Shown one piece after another: positions 35,001 through 42,800 of a stretch of DNA of 64,000 nt; position 1 is the first letter of the stretch; each line of letters opens with the position of its first letter. Under the pieces are notes generated by a model. That model saw nothing but the letters and a program-made list of their open reading frames with translations. It was not told where the DNA came from and did not search any database. The stretch lies in assembly GCF_030035675.1 (NCBI RefSeq), contig NC_084480.1, positions 252,089,981-252,153,980 on the forward strand, given 5' to 3'. This DNA is from Rhineura floridana. Taxonomy: Eukaryota > Chordata > Lepidosauria > Squamata > Rhineuridae. A program made the translations under genes and the position numbers.

Positions 35001-37441
35001 AGCTAATACCCTGGAAGACAGAAACAAAATTCAAAGGGACCTTGATAGGCTGGACCATTAGGCTGAAAACAATGAAATTTAACAGGGATAAGTGCAAAAT
35101 TCTACACCTAAGAAAAAGAAACCAAATACACAGTTATAAGATTGGGAGGGGGGATACTTGGCTCAGCAATACGACATGCAAGAAGAATCTTGGAATTGTT
35201 GTTGATTACAAGCGGAATATGAGCCAACAGTGTGATGTGGCTGCAAAAAAAGGCAAATGCTATTTTAGGCTGCATTAACAGAAGCATAGTTTCCAAATCA
35301 CGTGAAGTACTAGGTCCCCTCTGTTCGGCACTGGTTAGGTCTCATCCTGAGTACTGTGTTCAGTTCTGGACACTGCACTTTAAGAAGGATGCAGACAAAC
35401 TGGAACAGGTTCAGAAGAGGGCAATGAGGATGATCAGGGGACTGGACACAAAGCCCTGTGAGGAGAGACTAAAAGAACTGGGTATGTTTCAAGTACTTGA
35501 AAGGTTGTCACATAGAGGAGAGCCAGGATCACTTCTCGATCATCCCAGAGTGCAGGACATGGAATAATGGGCTTAACTTACAGGAAGCCAGATTTCAGCT
35601 GAACATCAGGAAAAACTTTGGATGGTTAGAGCAGTAGGACAATGAAACCAGTTACCTAGGGAGGTTGTGGGCTCTCCAACACTGGAGGCATTCAAGAGGC
35701 AGCTAGGCAGCCACCTGTCAGGTATGCTTTAACTTAGATTCCTGCATTGAGTAGGTGGTTGGACTAGATGGCCTTCTAGGCCCCTTCCAACTCTACTATT
35801 CTATGATTCTATAATATGCTAAGGACTGCATCTGTATTGTTGTTTCTGGTTAAAAGGGATGGGGTTCGCTGCATGGTGCCAATCCGCAAGAATTTCGATA
35901 GTCTGTCATTTCTTTACCAGTCTGTCCTTTTTTTGTTTCCGCCTTCTCTGGCGCTTGCTGATTCAATCTGCTGCACACGTTTTGGGGTGATTCGATCTGC
36001 AGAGGTTTTTCTTTGGGGGTGTGTGAAAATTACGCAATTGTTTGCATAGATACTTATGTAAATGACAGCATTCCACGTAGTTTTTTGGCGACAGAGAAAA
36101 ATGCTGCAATGTTTAGGTAGCTGCTGTGAATGAATGATCAGATCACAGTGTTCCATGTGGTTTTTTGGCAGTGGGGAAAACACTGCATAATTTTTAGGTC
36201 ACTGATATGAATGGATGATCAGTGTTCCACATGGTTGTTTTTTTAGTCACACAGTGACACACACACACACACACACTTAGCACAGAGAGAGTGAGAGTGA
36301 GAGACAGCCCTTGGTTAGCTCAGGACAGCAGCAACGAAAGAGTGGTGGAGGCGGGGTGAGGCGGGTAGCATGGGTCAGTCTCATCATCGTAATGTTTCCC
36401 ATGCAAGAGATTCAGAATGATCTGAGATATCTTGTTTGAAAAACATGACATTGCATGTAATTTGAGAATTAGCATTGAAGACGTATATAGCCAATTTTTT
36501 TTTGCATTATATTGTGATAACGATTTTTTTGGTAATATGTAATGGACAAATGGAAATCCTGTGGTTGACACAACAGCTTAATTACGAAAAAATATGTAAA
36601 ATAGGGGGAGGATTTCAGGAAAAAGAAATTTGCTGACTGCAGTCGCAGCCGTAAAATCCACGCCGATTACAACCACAGCCCACTGGAAGAGATCGGTGCC
36701 ACTCCAAAGGGATAGCGAACTAGTGCATTCAGTCGGGATCCGGCACCAGGTTCGATTTTGTCAGATATTCTCCCCCATCCCTACTGGATAATATGATAAA
36801 ATCATTTTTTAAAGGGGCAATTTTGATTAGGCAAACCACACGGGGTGAAAGGTAAAGCAGTCTCTTCCCAGACACGTCTCCTCAAATTAAAATCTGGATC
36901 TCTCTGTGCCTGTTTTAAAGTACACACACCAGGAGATCCCAAGTCACATGTGGTTTGACCCTAAAAAGCTATTAACCCTAGGCCATTGGTAGCCAATGTG
37001 ATGCCCTCCTGATGTTGTTGGATGATGCGAATTGCAATCCAACAACATCTAGAGGGCGCCACGTTGGCTGCCCCTGTCCTAGGCTCTGTTATAGATGCTT
37101 AATTATGAACTTTTAGTTCACACAAGTATTTTAGTTACTTGATTTAACAGGAAAATAACCAGATTCAGGTCAAGGATGAAAAAGGAGATGTTTGTGCAGT
37201 TCACATCCAGGGTTTTGCTTCAACTGGAAATCAGGGCTAAGCAGTTAAAGAGTATCACATATGTGCTGTTGACATAGTTATAAAAGCTTTGTTTCTCTAG
37301 AGTGTGAACTAAAATATCCAATGTGATATATAACCTCCAATAATCACTCCTACCAAATATGATATAGAAGATTCCAACAATAATATCAGCTGCTTCAGTT
37401 ATTTTGGAATGAAATGTTGCATTTACAAAGTAAGAGCTCAT
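4413..37441 (-). CDS. OPN5L1: Opsin of the OPN5 (neuropsin) group, OPN5L1-like; whole gene span, five coding exons
   Basis: A seven-transmembrane retinal-binding GPCR of the plasma membrane. Coding exons on the minus strand are 37441-37354, 34127-33965, 30573-30446, 29037-28703 and 5030-4413. All junctions are GT-AG with matching phases, giving 443 codons plus stop. The retinal Schiff-base lysine is residue 282 (FAKSSTFYNPIMY, with NPxxY intact). The loop-2 disulfide cysteines are C92 and C169, and E163 sits where the bovine E181 counterion lies. C170 occupies rhodopsin position 188. A cysteine there is the hallmark of chicken OPN5L1, which binds all-trans retinal in the dark and recovers by itself, whereas OPN5 has threonine. 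The DRY motif is replaced by V116-C117-C118. The tail after TM7 is long, with a Cys cluster (CIKTCFC) suitable for palmitoylation. A possible poly(A) signal (AATAAA on the minus strand) lies at 4012-4007. Opsin identity is certain; OPN5L1 rather than OPN6 or another neuropsin paralogue is my inference. Confidence 0.85.
5031..8920. other. Opsin intron 4, distal part
   Basis: AT-rich intronic sequence without coding signal. Apart from a hAT-type palindrome near 7400-7520, I recognise nothing. Confidence 0.5.
7400..7522. mobile_element. hAT-type MITE (palindromic)
   Basis: Contains the inverted pair CAGCTCCCATCATCCC near 7430 and GCTGATGGGAGTTGCAGATG near 7472, with GGAGGGCATCACATTGGCTACTCC at the right end. 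Same family as the copy at 23845-23978. Ends are approximate. Confidence 0.55.
8921..12152 (+). mobile_element. BovB LINE (RTE clade), full length but decayed
   Basis: Codes for an AP endonuclease (NIAILGVSELKWTGM, 9357-9656; DWNAKVGN from 9716) followed by reverse transcriptase: KSPGIDGIPIELL (10.7 kb), DVQAGFRKGRGTRD (10.95 kb), FIDYSKAFDSVDHEKLW, RYADDT (11.37 kb), YGCESWTVKKA and KRGRPTKRW (12.0 kb). These match BovB closely. The 3' end is the BovB-type CACATAACAACAACAAC. An exact 11-bp duplication, ATAAATAGGCT, flanks it at 8910-8920 and 12153-12163, so the 3232-bp unit is complete. It is inactive: the main frame has stops near 9961, 10531, 10945, 11236 and 11419, with frame changes near 9656-9716 and 11770-11815. 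It sits in sense orientation opposite to the opsin gene. Confidence 0.92.
12164..13016. other. Intronic sequence between BovB and solo LTR
   Basis: No gene or repeat recognised. Composition becomes GC-richer after about 12780. Confidence 0.4.
13017..13695 (-). mobile_element. Solo LTR, copy 1 (retrovirus-like family; fossil)
   Basis: Starts TGTGGGGC and ends ACATCACA, and is flanked by the exact 5-bp duplication TGGCT (13012-13016 and 13696-13700). It is homologous along its length to 25131-25912. On the minus strand it has a TATA box (plus TTTATA near 13554) upstream of a poly(A) signal, as in an LTR promoter. No internal coding region is attached. Confidence 0.8.
13701..17090. other. Intronic sequence, little recognisable
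   Basis: AT-rich, with no coding signal supported by motifs. Near 16740-16810 a short stretch resembles the dispersed squamate palindrome also seen at 26180 and 56895. Confidence 0.4.
17090..17690. other. GC- and CpG-rich block next to the minisatellite
   Basis: Abrupt change from AT-rich to CpG-rich sequence at about 17095, full of GGCGGCG and GAGGCCTTC motifs. It contains open frames on both strands that look like composition effects. It could be part of an undefined mobile element together with the adjacent array, or a CpG island. I see no splice-supported exon. Confidence 0.45.
17690..18535. repeat. 26-bp GC-rich minisatellite with higher-order structure
   Basis: About 32 tandem copies of a 26-bp unit, consensus CCTGGGCGGTAGCNGCGCAG followed by GTAAAG, with variants at a few positions. 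The variant pattern at 17870-18000 recurs 260 bp (10 units) later at 18130-18260, showing duplication in blocks. All three minus-strand frames stay open through the array because the unit has no stop in any frame. Arrays of this kind are length-variable. Confidence 0.93.
18755..18875 (+). mobile_element. tRNA-derived SINE, fragment
   Basis: Contains a pol III A box (TAGCTCAGTAACAGATCA) and B box (GGTTCAGCCC) spaced as in a tRNA, followed by CAGTGCCTCCAGTTAGGGCC typical of a squamate SINE body. The 3' half is missing or unrecognisable. Confidence 0.7.
19850..22790 (+). mobile_element. DIRS-like tyrosine-recombinase retrotransposon (fossil)
   Basis: GC-rich block of about 2.9 kb. Protein segments resemble DIRS reverse transcriptase: VQRRIDKDVQLGRVIGPF near 20.1 kb, LIHHSSYKWGQSV near 20.24 kb and FTFQGIKIDFWTQGCRLPG near 20.7 kb. 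Near 22.1 kb, VIPLGG-like text resembles the hydrolase-like region of some DIRS elements (inference). It ends near AATAAAGTGGCCCATG at 22740. It is clearly broken, with many breaks, and looks old. I could not fix its termini or find a recombinase. Confidence 0.7.
22800..23836. other. Intronic sequence, nothing recognised
   Basis: AT-rich, no coding or repeat signal by eye. Confidence 0.4.
23845..23978. mobile_element. hAT-type MITE with exact 8-bp target duplication
   Basis: 134-bp palindrome: TTGGACTACAACTCCCATCA on the left and GGGAGTTGTAATCCAACATC on the right, with ends TAGGATTGCCA...TGGCTACCCCTG. It is flanked by CTCTACAG on both sides (23837-23844 and 23979-23986), as expected of hAT transposition. 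Confidence 0.85.
24688..24986 (-). mobile_element. Sauria-type tRNA-derived SINE, near full length
   Basis: On the minus strand it begins TTGTGGCGCAGAGTGGTAAG (A box) followed by CGGAGTTCGATGCC (B box). The body includes GGAGGAAGTCGAATCTCTGG and GAGTCAGAAACGACTCGCAC, ending GACACCTTTACG. This is the classic squamate SINE, and one of the stronger lineage markers in the window. Confidence 0.85.
25131..25912 (-). mobile_element. Solo LTR, copy 2 (retrovirus-like family; fossil)
   Basis: 782 bp, TGTGATGCCC...GGATCATCACA, flanked by the exact 5-bp duplication GGGCC (25126-25130 and 25913-25917). On the minus strand it has TATAAA (plus 25767-25772) and AATAAA (plus 25559-25564) in promoter-then-polyadenylation order. 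Same family as 13017-13695. It looks whole as an LTR, with no internal region. The 5-bp duplication fits ERV3/ERV-L-like or Gypsy-like families. Confidence 0.85.
25918..27400. other. Intronic sequence with minor repeats
   Basis: Two copies of a TTAATAAACCAT(A/G)TTTTATT motif lie near 26432 and 26747 and may bound a small element. Near 26185-26265 there is a stretch of the dispersed palindrome AGTAAACATGCATA. No gene seen. Confidence 0.35.
27401..27533. mobile_element. hAT-type MITE (palindromic)
   Basis: Arms CTTCTTCAACCTGG...CCAGATGTTTTGGACTGTAG and TTGTAGTCCAAAACATTGGA...AAGTTGAGGAAG are inverted relatives. Related to but distinct from the 23845 copy. Ends approximate. Confidence 0.65.
27640..28034 (+). 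mobile_element. L2-like LINE fragment, 3' part
   Basis: The text from CCCTAAATGAGTTGGGCCCT to the AT-rich stretch before 28035 resembles the C-terminal and 3' region of L2 (YLKGCL..., a block with GGTGGCACCCAATCTATGCA). Diverged; family by eye. Confidence 0.5.
28035..28380. mobile_element. Tc1/mariner-type MITE
   Basis: 346 bp with imperfect terminal inverted repeats CAGTAATACCTCGCGTTAA and TTAAGCAGGGTATGCCTG, flanked by TA on both sides (28033-28034 and 28381-28382). Short GC-rich interior, no transposase. Fits a Tigger/mariner-derived non-autonomous element. Confidence 0.8.
28703..29037 (-). CDS. OPN5L1: Opsin exon: TM4, extracellular loop 2, TM5
   Basis: 335 bp from acceptor TTGTATTTCAG|GG to donor GCCAAG|GTATTT. 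It encodes NRFRREHGWILIACTWVYAA (TM4), loop 2 with GEYGVEPYGTACCIDW, and TM5 (MIVLFVFCFIIPCGVIV), ending in VQAITAK. In loop 2 the first cysteine of the CC pair aligns with rhodopsin C187 and the second with position 188. The exon ends in phase 0. Confidence 0.88.
29038..29787. other. Opsin intron 3, proximal part
   Basis: Near 29200-29400 is a stretch with AAACCATTTATTATGGTTTA that resembles the element near 26432-26790. No gene seen. Confidence 0.35.
29788..30008. mobile_element. hAT-type MITE
   Basis: Ends CAGGGGTGGGGAGCC and GGTTCCCCATCACTG are inverted relatives, with an imperfect 8-bp flanking duplication (CCTTACCT/CCTTACCC, ends uncertain by one base). The interior GAGAGCCACATTTCCTTCTG matches a common squamate hAT MITE. 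Confidence 0.7.
30446..30573 (-). CDS. OPN5L1: Opsin exon: TM3 with altered DRY motif
   Basis: 128 bp from acceptor CCCCCCAG|G to donor TTTACG|GTAAAT. It encodes WLFGQQVCLFYAF (C92 is the conserved TM3 disulfide cysteine; Y95 sits at counterion position 113 as in OPN5), then LTLLSTVCCLKICFPVYG. Against OPN5 SLDRYLKIC, the D-R-Y triplet is V-C-C here, while flanking residues (S, LKIC) are conserved. The exon is otherwise intact, so this is not a general sign of decay. Confidence 0.85.
30574..32680. other. Opsin intron 2, largely featureless
   Basis: AT-rich. No coding or repeat signal beyond simple poly-T and TTA runs near 32210-32240. Confidence 0.4.
32690..33150 (-). mobile_element. L2-like LINE fragment, antisense
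   Basis: The plus-strand translation shares TTAKQ, SR and SPNTGHHTGQPRQ-type text with the antisense of the L2 at 53452-55062 (positions 53855-54103), so this is a piece of the same reverse-transcriptase region in reverse orientation. Decayed. Confidence 0.65.
33155..33960. other. Intron 2 next to the TM2 exon
   Basis: No gene or repeat recognised. Confidence 0.35.
33965..34127 (-). CDS. OPN5L1: Opsin exon: TM1 end, loop 1 and TM2
   Basis: 163 bp from acceptor CTACAG|GC to donor CACAG|GTGTGT. It completes the split glycine codon and encodes ICSIFGNSILLYVSF through NLAISDLCMTL to SSLSH, ending two bases into an arginine codon. The GN of TM1 and NLAxxD of TM2 are class-A GPCR signatures, and the exon edges match OPN5 (an HRW motif split by the next intron). 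Confidence 0.85.
34624..35813 (+). mobile_element. CR1 LINE, 5'-truncated
   Basis: Encodes pieces of CR1 reverse transcriptase: YLDFSKAFDKVPHD near 34.7 kb, WLQNHTQRVLING, KFADDTKLGG near 34.98 kb and VQKRAMRMIRGLD near 35.4 kb. It ends in the CR1 3' repeat ATTCTATGATTCTATA. Several stops and frame changes. Lies inside intron 1 of the opsin gene. Confidence 0.88.
35854..36783. mobile_element. Non-autonomous hAT-like element with internal repeats
   Basis: Ends AAGGGATGGGG and CCCCCATCCCTA form about 11-bp inverted repeats, flanked by CTGGTTAA (35846-35853) and CTGGATAA (36784-36791), an 8-bp duplication with one mismatch. The interior has 2-3 diverged tandem copies of an approximately 80-90 bp unit (TTCCACGTAGTTTTTTGGCG and relatives, 36060-36240), then (CA)n and (GA)n runs at 36248-36305. 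No transposase seen. Confidence 0.65.
36984..37076. mobile_element. hAT-type MITE
   Basis: 93-bp palindrome: GATGTTGTTGGATG versus CAATCCAACAACATC, ends CATTGGTAGCC...GGCTGCCCCTG. Flanked by CCCTAGGC and TCCTAGGC (8 bp, one mismatch). Same family as 23845-23978. Confidence 0.75.
37354..37441 (-). CDS. OPN5L1: Opsin first recognised coding exon (N-terminus and start of TM1)
   Basis: Encodes 29 codons plus one base, starting MSSYFVNATF, with an N-glycosylation site NAT at residues 7-9 and the start of TM1 (IIVGIFYIIF). The donor is G|GTAGGAGT after 37354. The ATG lies immediately after a strong acceptor (pyrimidine tract ending TTTTTTCCAG, AG at 37443-37442). Translation may therefore start here after a spliced 5' UTR exon, or this Met may be internal with more N-terminus coded upstream. 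Confidence 0.8.
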
Positions 37442-37930
37442 CTGGAAAAAATGGGAGAAAGAAAAGACAAAATGTTAGTGGATTTCAGGACCAGTTTTTT
37501 TTTACAGTGTTCTCAAACACAGTGCTTACCATGAATACAGCAAATGTGGAGGCATTTTCTTAAACCGCATATTAATTTAAAAACTGCCTTTTTTGAACTT
37601 TAATGAGATATGTCCATGTATAAGACCTGCATCAAGATCCTAACCACACTATAATTTCCTGCTATACCATATGAAAATGTTGGATCTCACTCAAAAAGAA
37701 ATCCAGCTAACTGGTCTGGTGAGCATGAGTCTATGTGCCCATGAACTACTTAGAGCAAGAGTCACCAAGGTGTAGGAATGGGGGAGAAATACACTAAAGG
37801 CGAATTAGGCATTGGATCCTTCCTCAGTTTGTGCATTGGTTGTCTTTGTGAATCGGTCTAGTTTGCTATGAGCTTCTGTGGCTTTTCCTGACACTGAATT
37901 TTTAAAAAAGCACTGAATATCATTGGCGAT

Positions 37931-39845
37931 GAGACTTCCCAGGAGGATCGCTCCGCTTGTGCTTGCCTCTAGGACGAGCTCTCGTCTCAGAGGAAGCTTT
38001 TTCAGTTTTTAAAACCAGTCAGAAGTTTTTTTTTTACTGGGAAAATTTTCTCCCAGGCAAGGGAGAAACATAGAGATTATCCACAGAAGTTCCGTGGTGT
38101 TTGTTGGGGGCTGGAATTCATCAGGATCGTCTATGAATGAAGGTCTAACCAGCAAGCGTCGGACGGAGCTATGGATTACAACAAGCTCAAACTGATTAAG
38201 CAAGACTTTTTTTTCTTCAAAGAAAAACGTTCTAACAGGCAAGCATTCTTCTGTCTATTATTATCTAGCTTAAATCGTTATAGCAAAAGAGATTTGTCGA
38301 GGAATTAGCAACAAGAATTCCTGGGTGAGTTATAACTTTCTCTTCTACACTCGGAACTAGGAGGAAGAAAATCGAAAAAACCTATCTTTGTTTTTATTGC
38401 AAAAAGCTGGCATGGAATTGGGCATTATAAAGATATAAACGGATGAGGGGCATCTGATTTGAAGAGAGAAAATTTGATTTATTTGATATTTGAATTTTAC
38501 ATGTCTGGGACTATTTTTTCTGGTCTACTTTTTAACGAATCTGCTTATTCTTTATGCCACTAATTATTTGGATGCTGTGAACTAAATTTGTTTTGCACTT
38601 TTGGACACATAAGAGATAAGGCAGTTTGTGCTGTCTAGAGGACTGATGTCATCAGGTTTGGAAGATTAACTCCTTTGTGACTGGAAAAAGAAATAAACTG
38701 TTCTTTGCTTGGGAATAGTGGCTATAATTGGAAATTGAAGGTGTTTTGTTCTTTGGGTTTTAAGAATGACAATCAAGAAGGTGGCTGAGACCCTGGATGT
38801 ACAGGAAGGGATTTCCTCTCTAGATATGTTTCAGAAAATAATGAATGAGATTAAGCTAATCAAACAAGAGATGAGACAGAGCAGACAAGAGATGAAAATT
38901 GAATTTGGCAGAATGAGACAGGAGCTGACAGAAATAGAGGATTCTATGAGAATGGAGGTAGATGGGACCAAAGATATAACTGGACAAATAAAAGGAGATG
39001 AAAGAAAAATTAAAGGGAAGGTTCAAGCCCTGGAGATTGGAATAGATTTATTAAATATGGACTTGGAAAAAGATTTGGATTTTATGGCTGTGATGGATCC
39101 TGGAGACAAATATTACTGTTTGGAACTCAGCGCTGTCCCTGAAGGAATTGGTGAAGAGATTGGAGATAAAGATATCATCGGTTCAAAAAAATTCCTGGAC
39201 TGGAAGGATTTGATGGAACTTGAAATGGAGAAAGTTTACAGAATTAATTCCACATTTGTGACAATGGAAAAACTTTCAAGAGATGTGCTAGTGCATTCTG
39301 TAAAAAAGAGGAACAGAGATGCGGCTTTGCAACAATATCTCAGTGATACGTTCGGAATTGATGGCAAGGAAATATTTATGATGAAGGAAATTCCTATCAG
39401 ACTCTTATTATATGACTACGACAGCAAGATTTTTGGGTGCGCAAAGATGGAAGATGGAAGATGGAATCAACACGGATAATGGAAGAAGAGCTATTGAAAT
39501 TACTGGATTTAGTAGACTTGAAGAGATGGATTAATTGACATGCCTATTTGGAGAAAAATTGATGGATATATATCTCAAGGATTGGAAGCTTCTCTTTGAC
39601 TTTTTGTTGAAAGAATAAAATGATATGATGTTAATGTGATTTGATACCAATTAAGATAACCACTGGAGGAAGGTGATTTTATAATCTATTAAGAGACAGG
39701 TTTGTTATATATTATAGACTTATAGCTGATCTATGATAAATCGGAAGTCAATAGTTTTTATTGTATTAGTTATTAATTTGTTCTTTTTCTTTTTGTTTTG
39801 TTTTGTTTTTGAAAATTTGAATAAAAATTAATGTTAAAAAAAAAA
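37931..39845 (+). mobile_element. L1-type element carrying ORF1 only (HAL1-like)
   Basis: 1915-bp unit flanked by 16-bp duplications GAATATCATTGG(C/T)GAT at 37915-37930 and 39846-39861, ending in ten A residues after AATAAAAATTAATGTT. It has an 835-bp 5' leader and one open frame (38766-39479). After its stop only about 365 bp precede the poly(A): no endonuclease or reverse transcriptase. The layout matches mammalian half-L1 (HAL1) elements, which must borrow L1 enzymes. It is nested in the 3' part of the LINE at 39862. Confidence 0.8.
38766..39479 (+). CDS. L1 ORF1p-like protein of the HAL1-like element
   Basis: 237 codons, uninterrupted. Residues about 12-95 are heptad-rich and charged (KIMNEIKLIKQEMRQSRQEM, then GRMRQELTEIED), as in the ORF1p trimer coiled coil. 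Residues about 115-220 resemble the RRM/C-terminal RNA-binding part (EMEKVYRINSTF, SRDVLVHSVKKRNRD, FGIDGKEIFMMKEIP). ORF1p coats L1 RNA in the cytoplasm and acts as a chaperone during target-primed reverse transcription. Start chosen as the first ATG after the leader. A generic coiled-coil protein is less likely given the flanking duplication and poly(A). Confidence 0.75.
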   Translation: MTIKKVAETLDVQEGISSLDMFQKIMNEIKLIKQEMRQSRQEMKIEFGRMRQELTEIEDSMRMEVDGTKDITGQIKGDERKIKGKVQALEIGIDLLNMDLEKDLDFMAVMDPGDKYYCLELSAVPEGIGEEIGDKDIIGSKKFLDWKDLMELEMEKVYRINSTFVTMEKLSRDVLVHSVKKRNRDAALQQYLSDTFGIDGKEIFMMKEIPIRLLLYDYDSKIFGCAKMEDGRWNQHG

Positions 39846-39861
39846 GAATATCATTGGTGAT

Positions 39862-42800
39862 CACTTGTGGCCGAGTAAGATTGTCCTCCAAGATAAGGTC
39901 TTTAACAGTGGGCCTGTAAGTGACTGTGGAGGCCAATTCTGGATCCACACAGCCTCCCACACTGAGGACATAGGTTTCCAGATGGAAGATGGTCGCGATG
40001 AGGATTTGTTTGACGTGCCTTCCGCTTAGCTCGTTTGTCCCGTTCGCCCTGTATTCGTGCTTCTTCAAAGTCCACATCACCTTTGATAATAGCCAAGCTC
40101 CATTTGGGACGTTCATGGGTCAAGACTTCCCAGTTGTCGATGTTCATGTTACATTTTTTTAGATTCGCTTTAAGAACATCTTTAAACCGCTTTTGCTGTC
40201 CACCGATGTTCCGTTTTCCATCCTTAAGTTGGGAGTAAAGTAGCTGCTTTGGAAGACTGTGATTAGGCATTCAAGCAACACGGCCGGTCCAGCAAAGTTG
40301 ATGTTGAAGGATCATTGTTTCAACACTGGTAGTCTTTGCTTCTTCCAATACGCTAACATTAGTCTGTCTGTCTTCCCAAGTAATTTGCAGAATTTTCCAG
40401 AGGCAGCGTTGGTGGACCCTTTCAAGAAGTTGGGAGTGGCATTTATAAATGGTCCATGTTTCACAGGCATACAGTAAGGTCAGTAGTACAATGGCTTTGT
40501 AAATAAACATTTTGGGCTCCCTGCGAATATCCTGATCCTCGAACACTCTACGCATCATTCGGGAGAATGCAGCACTCGCAGAGCTCAGATGATGTTGAAT
40601 TTCAGCATCGATGTCAGCTTTTACAGAGAGATGGCTGCCGAGATAGGGGAAAGGAACAATGTTCTCCAACGTCACACCATTAAGCTGGATCGATGGTGCT
40701 ACAGAGGGAGTAGTTCGCACCTGTTGATGAAGCACTTTGGTTTTTTTAATATTAAGAGAGAGCCCAAGCTTTCCATATGCTTCTGCAAAGACATTTAGAA
40801 TAGTTTGAAGATCTTTCTCTGAATGTGCAGAGACTATATTATCATCGGCATATTGAAGTTCTACGACAGAGGTTGACATTACCTTACTTTTTGCTTTGAG
40901 CCTGAGATTAAAAAGCTTTCCATCTGTTCGATATATGATTTCCACACCAGTAGGAAGTTTCCCCTCAATAAGGTGTAGAATCATAACAGTGAAGATAGCA
41001 AATAAGTTGGGAGCAATGATGCATCCCTGTTTTATGCCTGATCCGACTCTGAATTGATCACTCTGAAAGCCATTGTTGTCCAAAATTGTTGCTGTCATGT
41101 TGTCATGAAGGAGTCGTGAAATATTCACAAATTTATCAGGGCATCCAATTTTCAGAAGGATGGTCCAGAGAGCGGTTTCATTCACAGTGTCAAAGGCCTT
41201 AGTCAGATCAATAAACGCCATATATAAAGATCGATTCTGCTCCCGGCATTTTTCTTGACACTGTCGTGCAGTGAAGATCATATCCACTGTCCCCCTGGAA
41301 GGGCGGAAACCATTTTGAGATTCGGGGAGGGTATCCTCCGAGATCAGCAGGAGGCGATTTGCGAGGATCCTTGCAAGGATTTTACCTGTGGTAGCAAGAA
41401 GAGAGATACCTCGATAGTTCCCACAATCTGTTCTATCACCCTTCTTAAAAAAGGGTGATAATTATGGCATCCCTAAAGTCTTCTGGGATCTCCTCCCTCA
41501 TCCAGATTTTTTTGATGAGCTTATGAAGTTGTTGTGTAAGTTCAGGCCCACCTTCTTTAAAGACTTCAGCAGGAATCCCATCAGGTCCACTACCTTTGTT
41601 GTTCCTCATTTGATTGATGGCTTTACTGACTTCATCCAAATTAGGGGATACTGCAAGCTCATCTCTAGTTTGTTGTTGTAGAATTTACAAGAAGACCTCA
41701 CCAGCCATGATAGAGTTACGATTGAGGAGGTCATCGTCTTTATCCTTAAGAAGGAGGTCTTTATCCTTAAGAAGTTTGCTACCATCCATTGAACGTAAGG
41801 GATTTGTACTGTAATTTGTTGGTCCATAGATGGCCTTTGTGGCATTAAAAAAGTCCCATGCATTGTGAACATCTGCAAAGTGCTGGATTTCTGGAGCTTT
41901 CTTTATCCACCAGGTGTTCTTAAGTTCTCTAGTTCTTCTTTGGACCTCAGCCTTTGCACTGGTATAGATGTTTGAAAGCAGGCTCGCTTAATAGGATCTT
42001 GAAGGGCATGGATGTTTATTTTACGCCTTGGTTTTCTTCCTTGGAGCCTACATTGAGGAACAATGTTAATGGCCATAGCGGATTGAATTAATCGGTGATC
42101 TGTCCCGCACTCATCAGCACTTGTCATGGCCCTAGTGAGGAGTACATCACGACGATCTCTGGCACGGATAATTATGTAATCCAGGAGATGCCAGTGTTTT
42201 GATCGAGGGTGCTTCCATGATGTTTGAAATTTATTTTTCTGACGAAAGAGTATGTTTGTAATAACAAGATTATTCTCTGCACATTTAGTCAGAAGTAGAA
42301 TGCCATTCAGGTTGCTATTGCCAACTCCTTCTTTCCCAATGGTTCCTGGCCATAAGTCGAAATCATGCCCAACTCTTGCATTGAAATCACCCAAGAGGAT
42401 AATTTTATCCTCCTTAGGTATCTCTGATAAGATGGTATCCAGCCGGTTATAAAAAATTTCCTTGATGTCTTCATCAGCATCTAATGTTGGTACATAAGCA
42501 CTTACAATAGTTGCCTGCTGGTTTTTGGCAAGTTTTAACCGGAGAGTTGAGAGTCGTTCATTAATTCTGACAAGAGCTTCACAAGATTATTTTTAATAGC
42601 AAAGCCTACTCCATGTATTCATCATTCTTGTTCAGGCAGTCCTTTCCAGAAGAAGGTATAACCTCCTTTTTCTTCCTTCAGTTGTCCTTCTCCTGCTCTT
42701 CATGTTTCTTAGAGTGCTGCTATGTCAATATTAAAACGTCTCAACTCCCTCGCAATGATGGCATTCCTGTGTTCAGGATGTTCACTACCTGTATTGTCCA

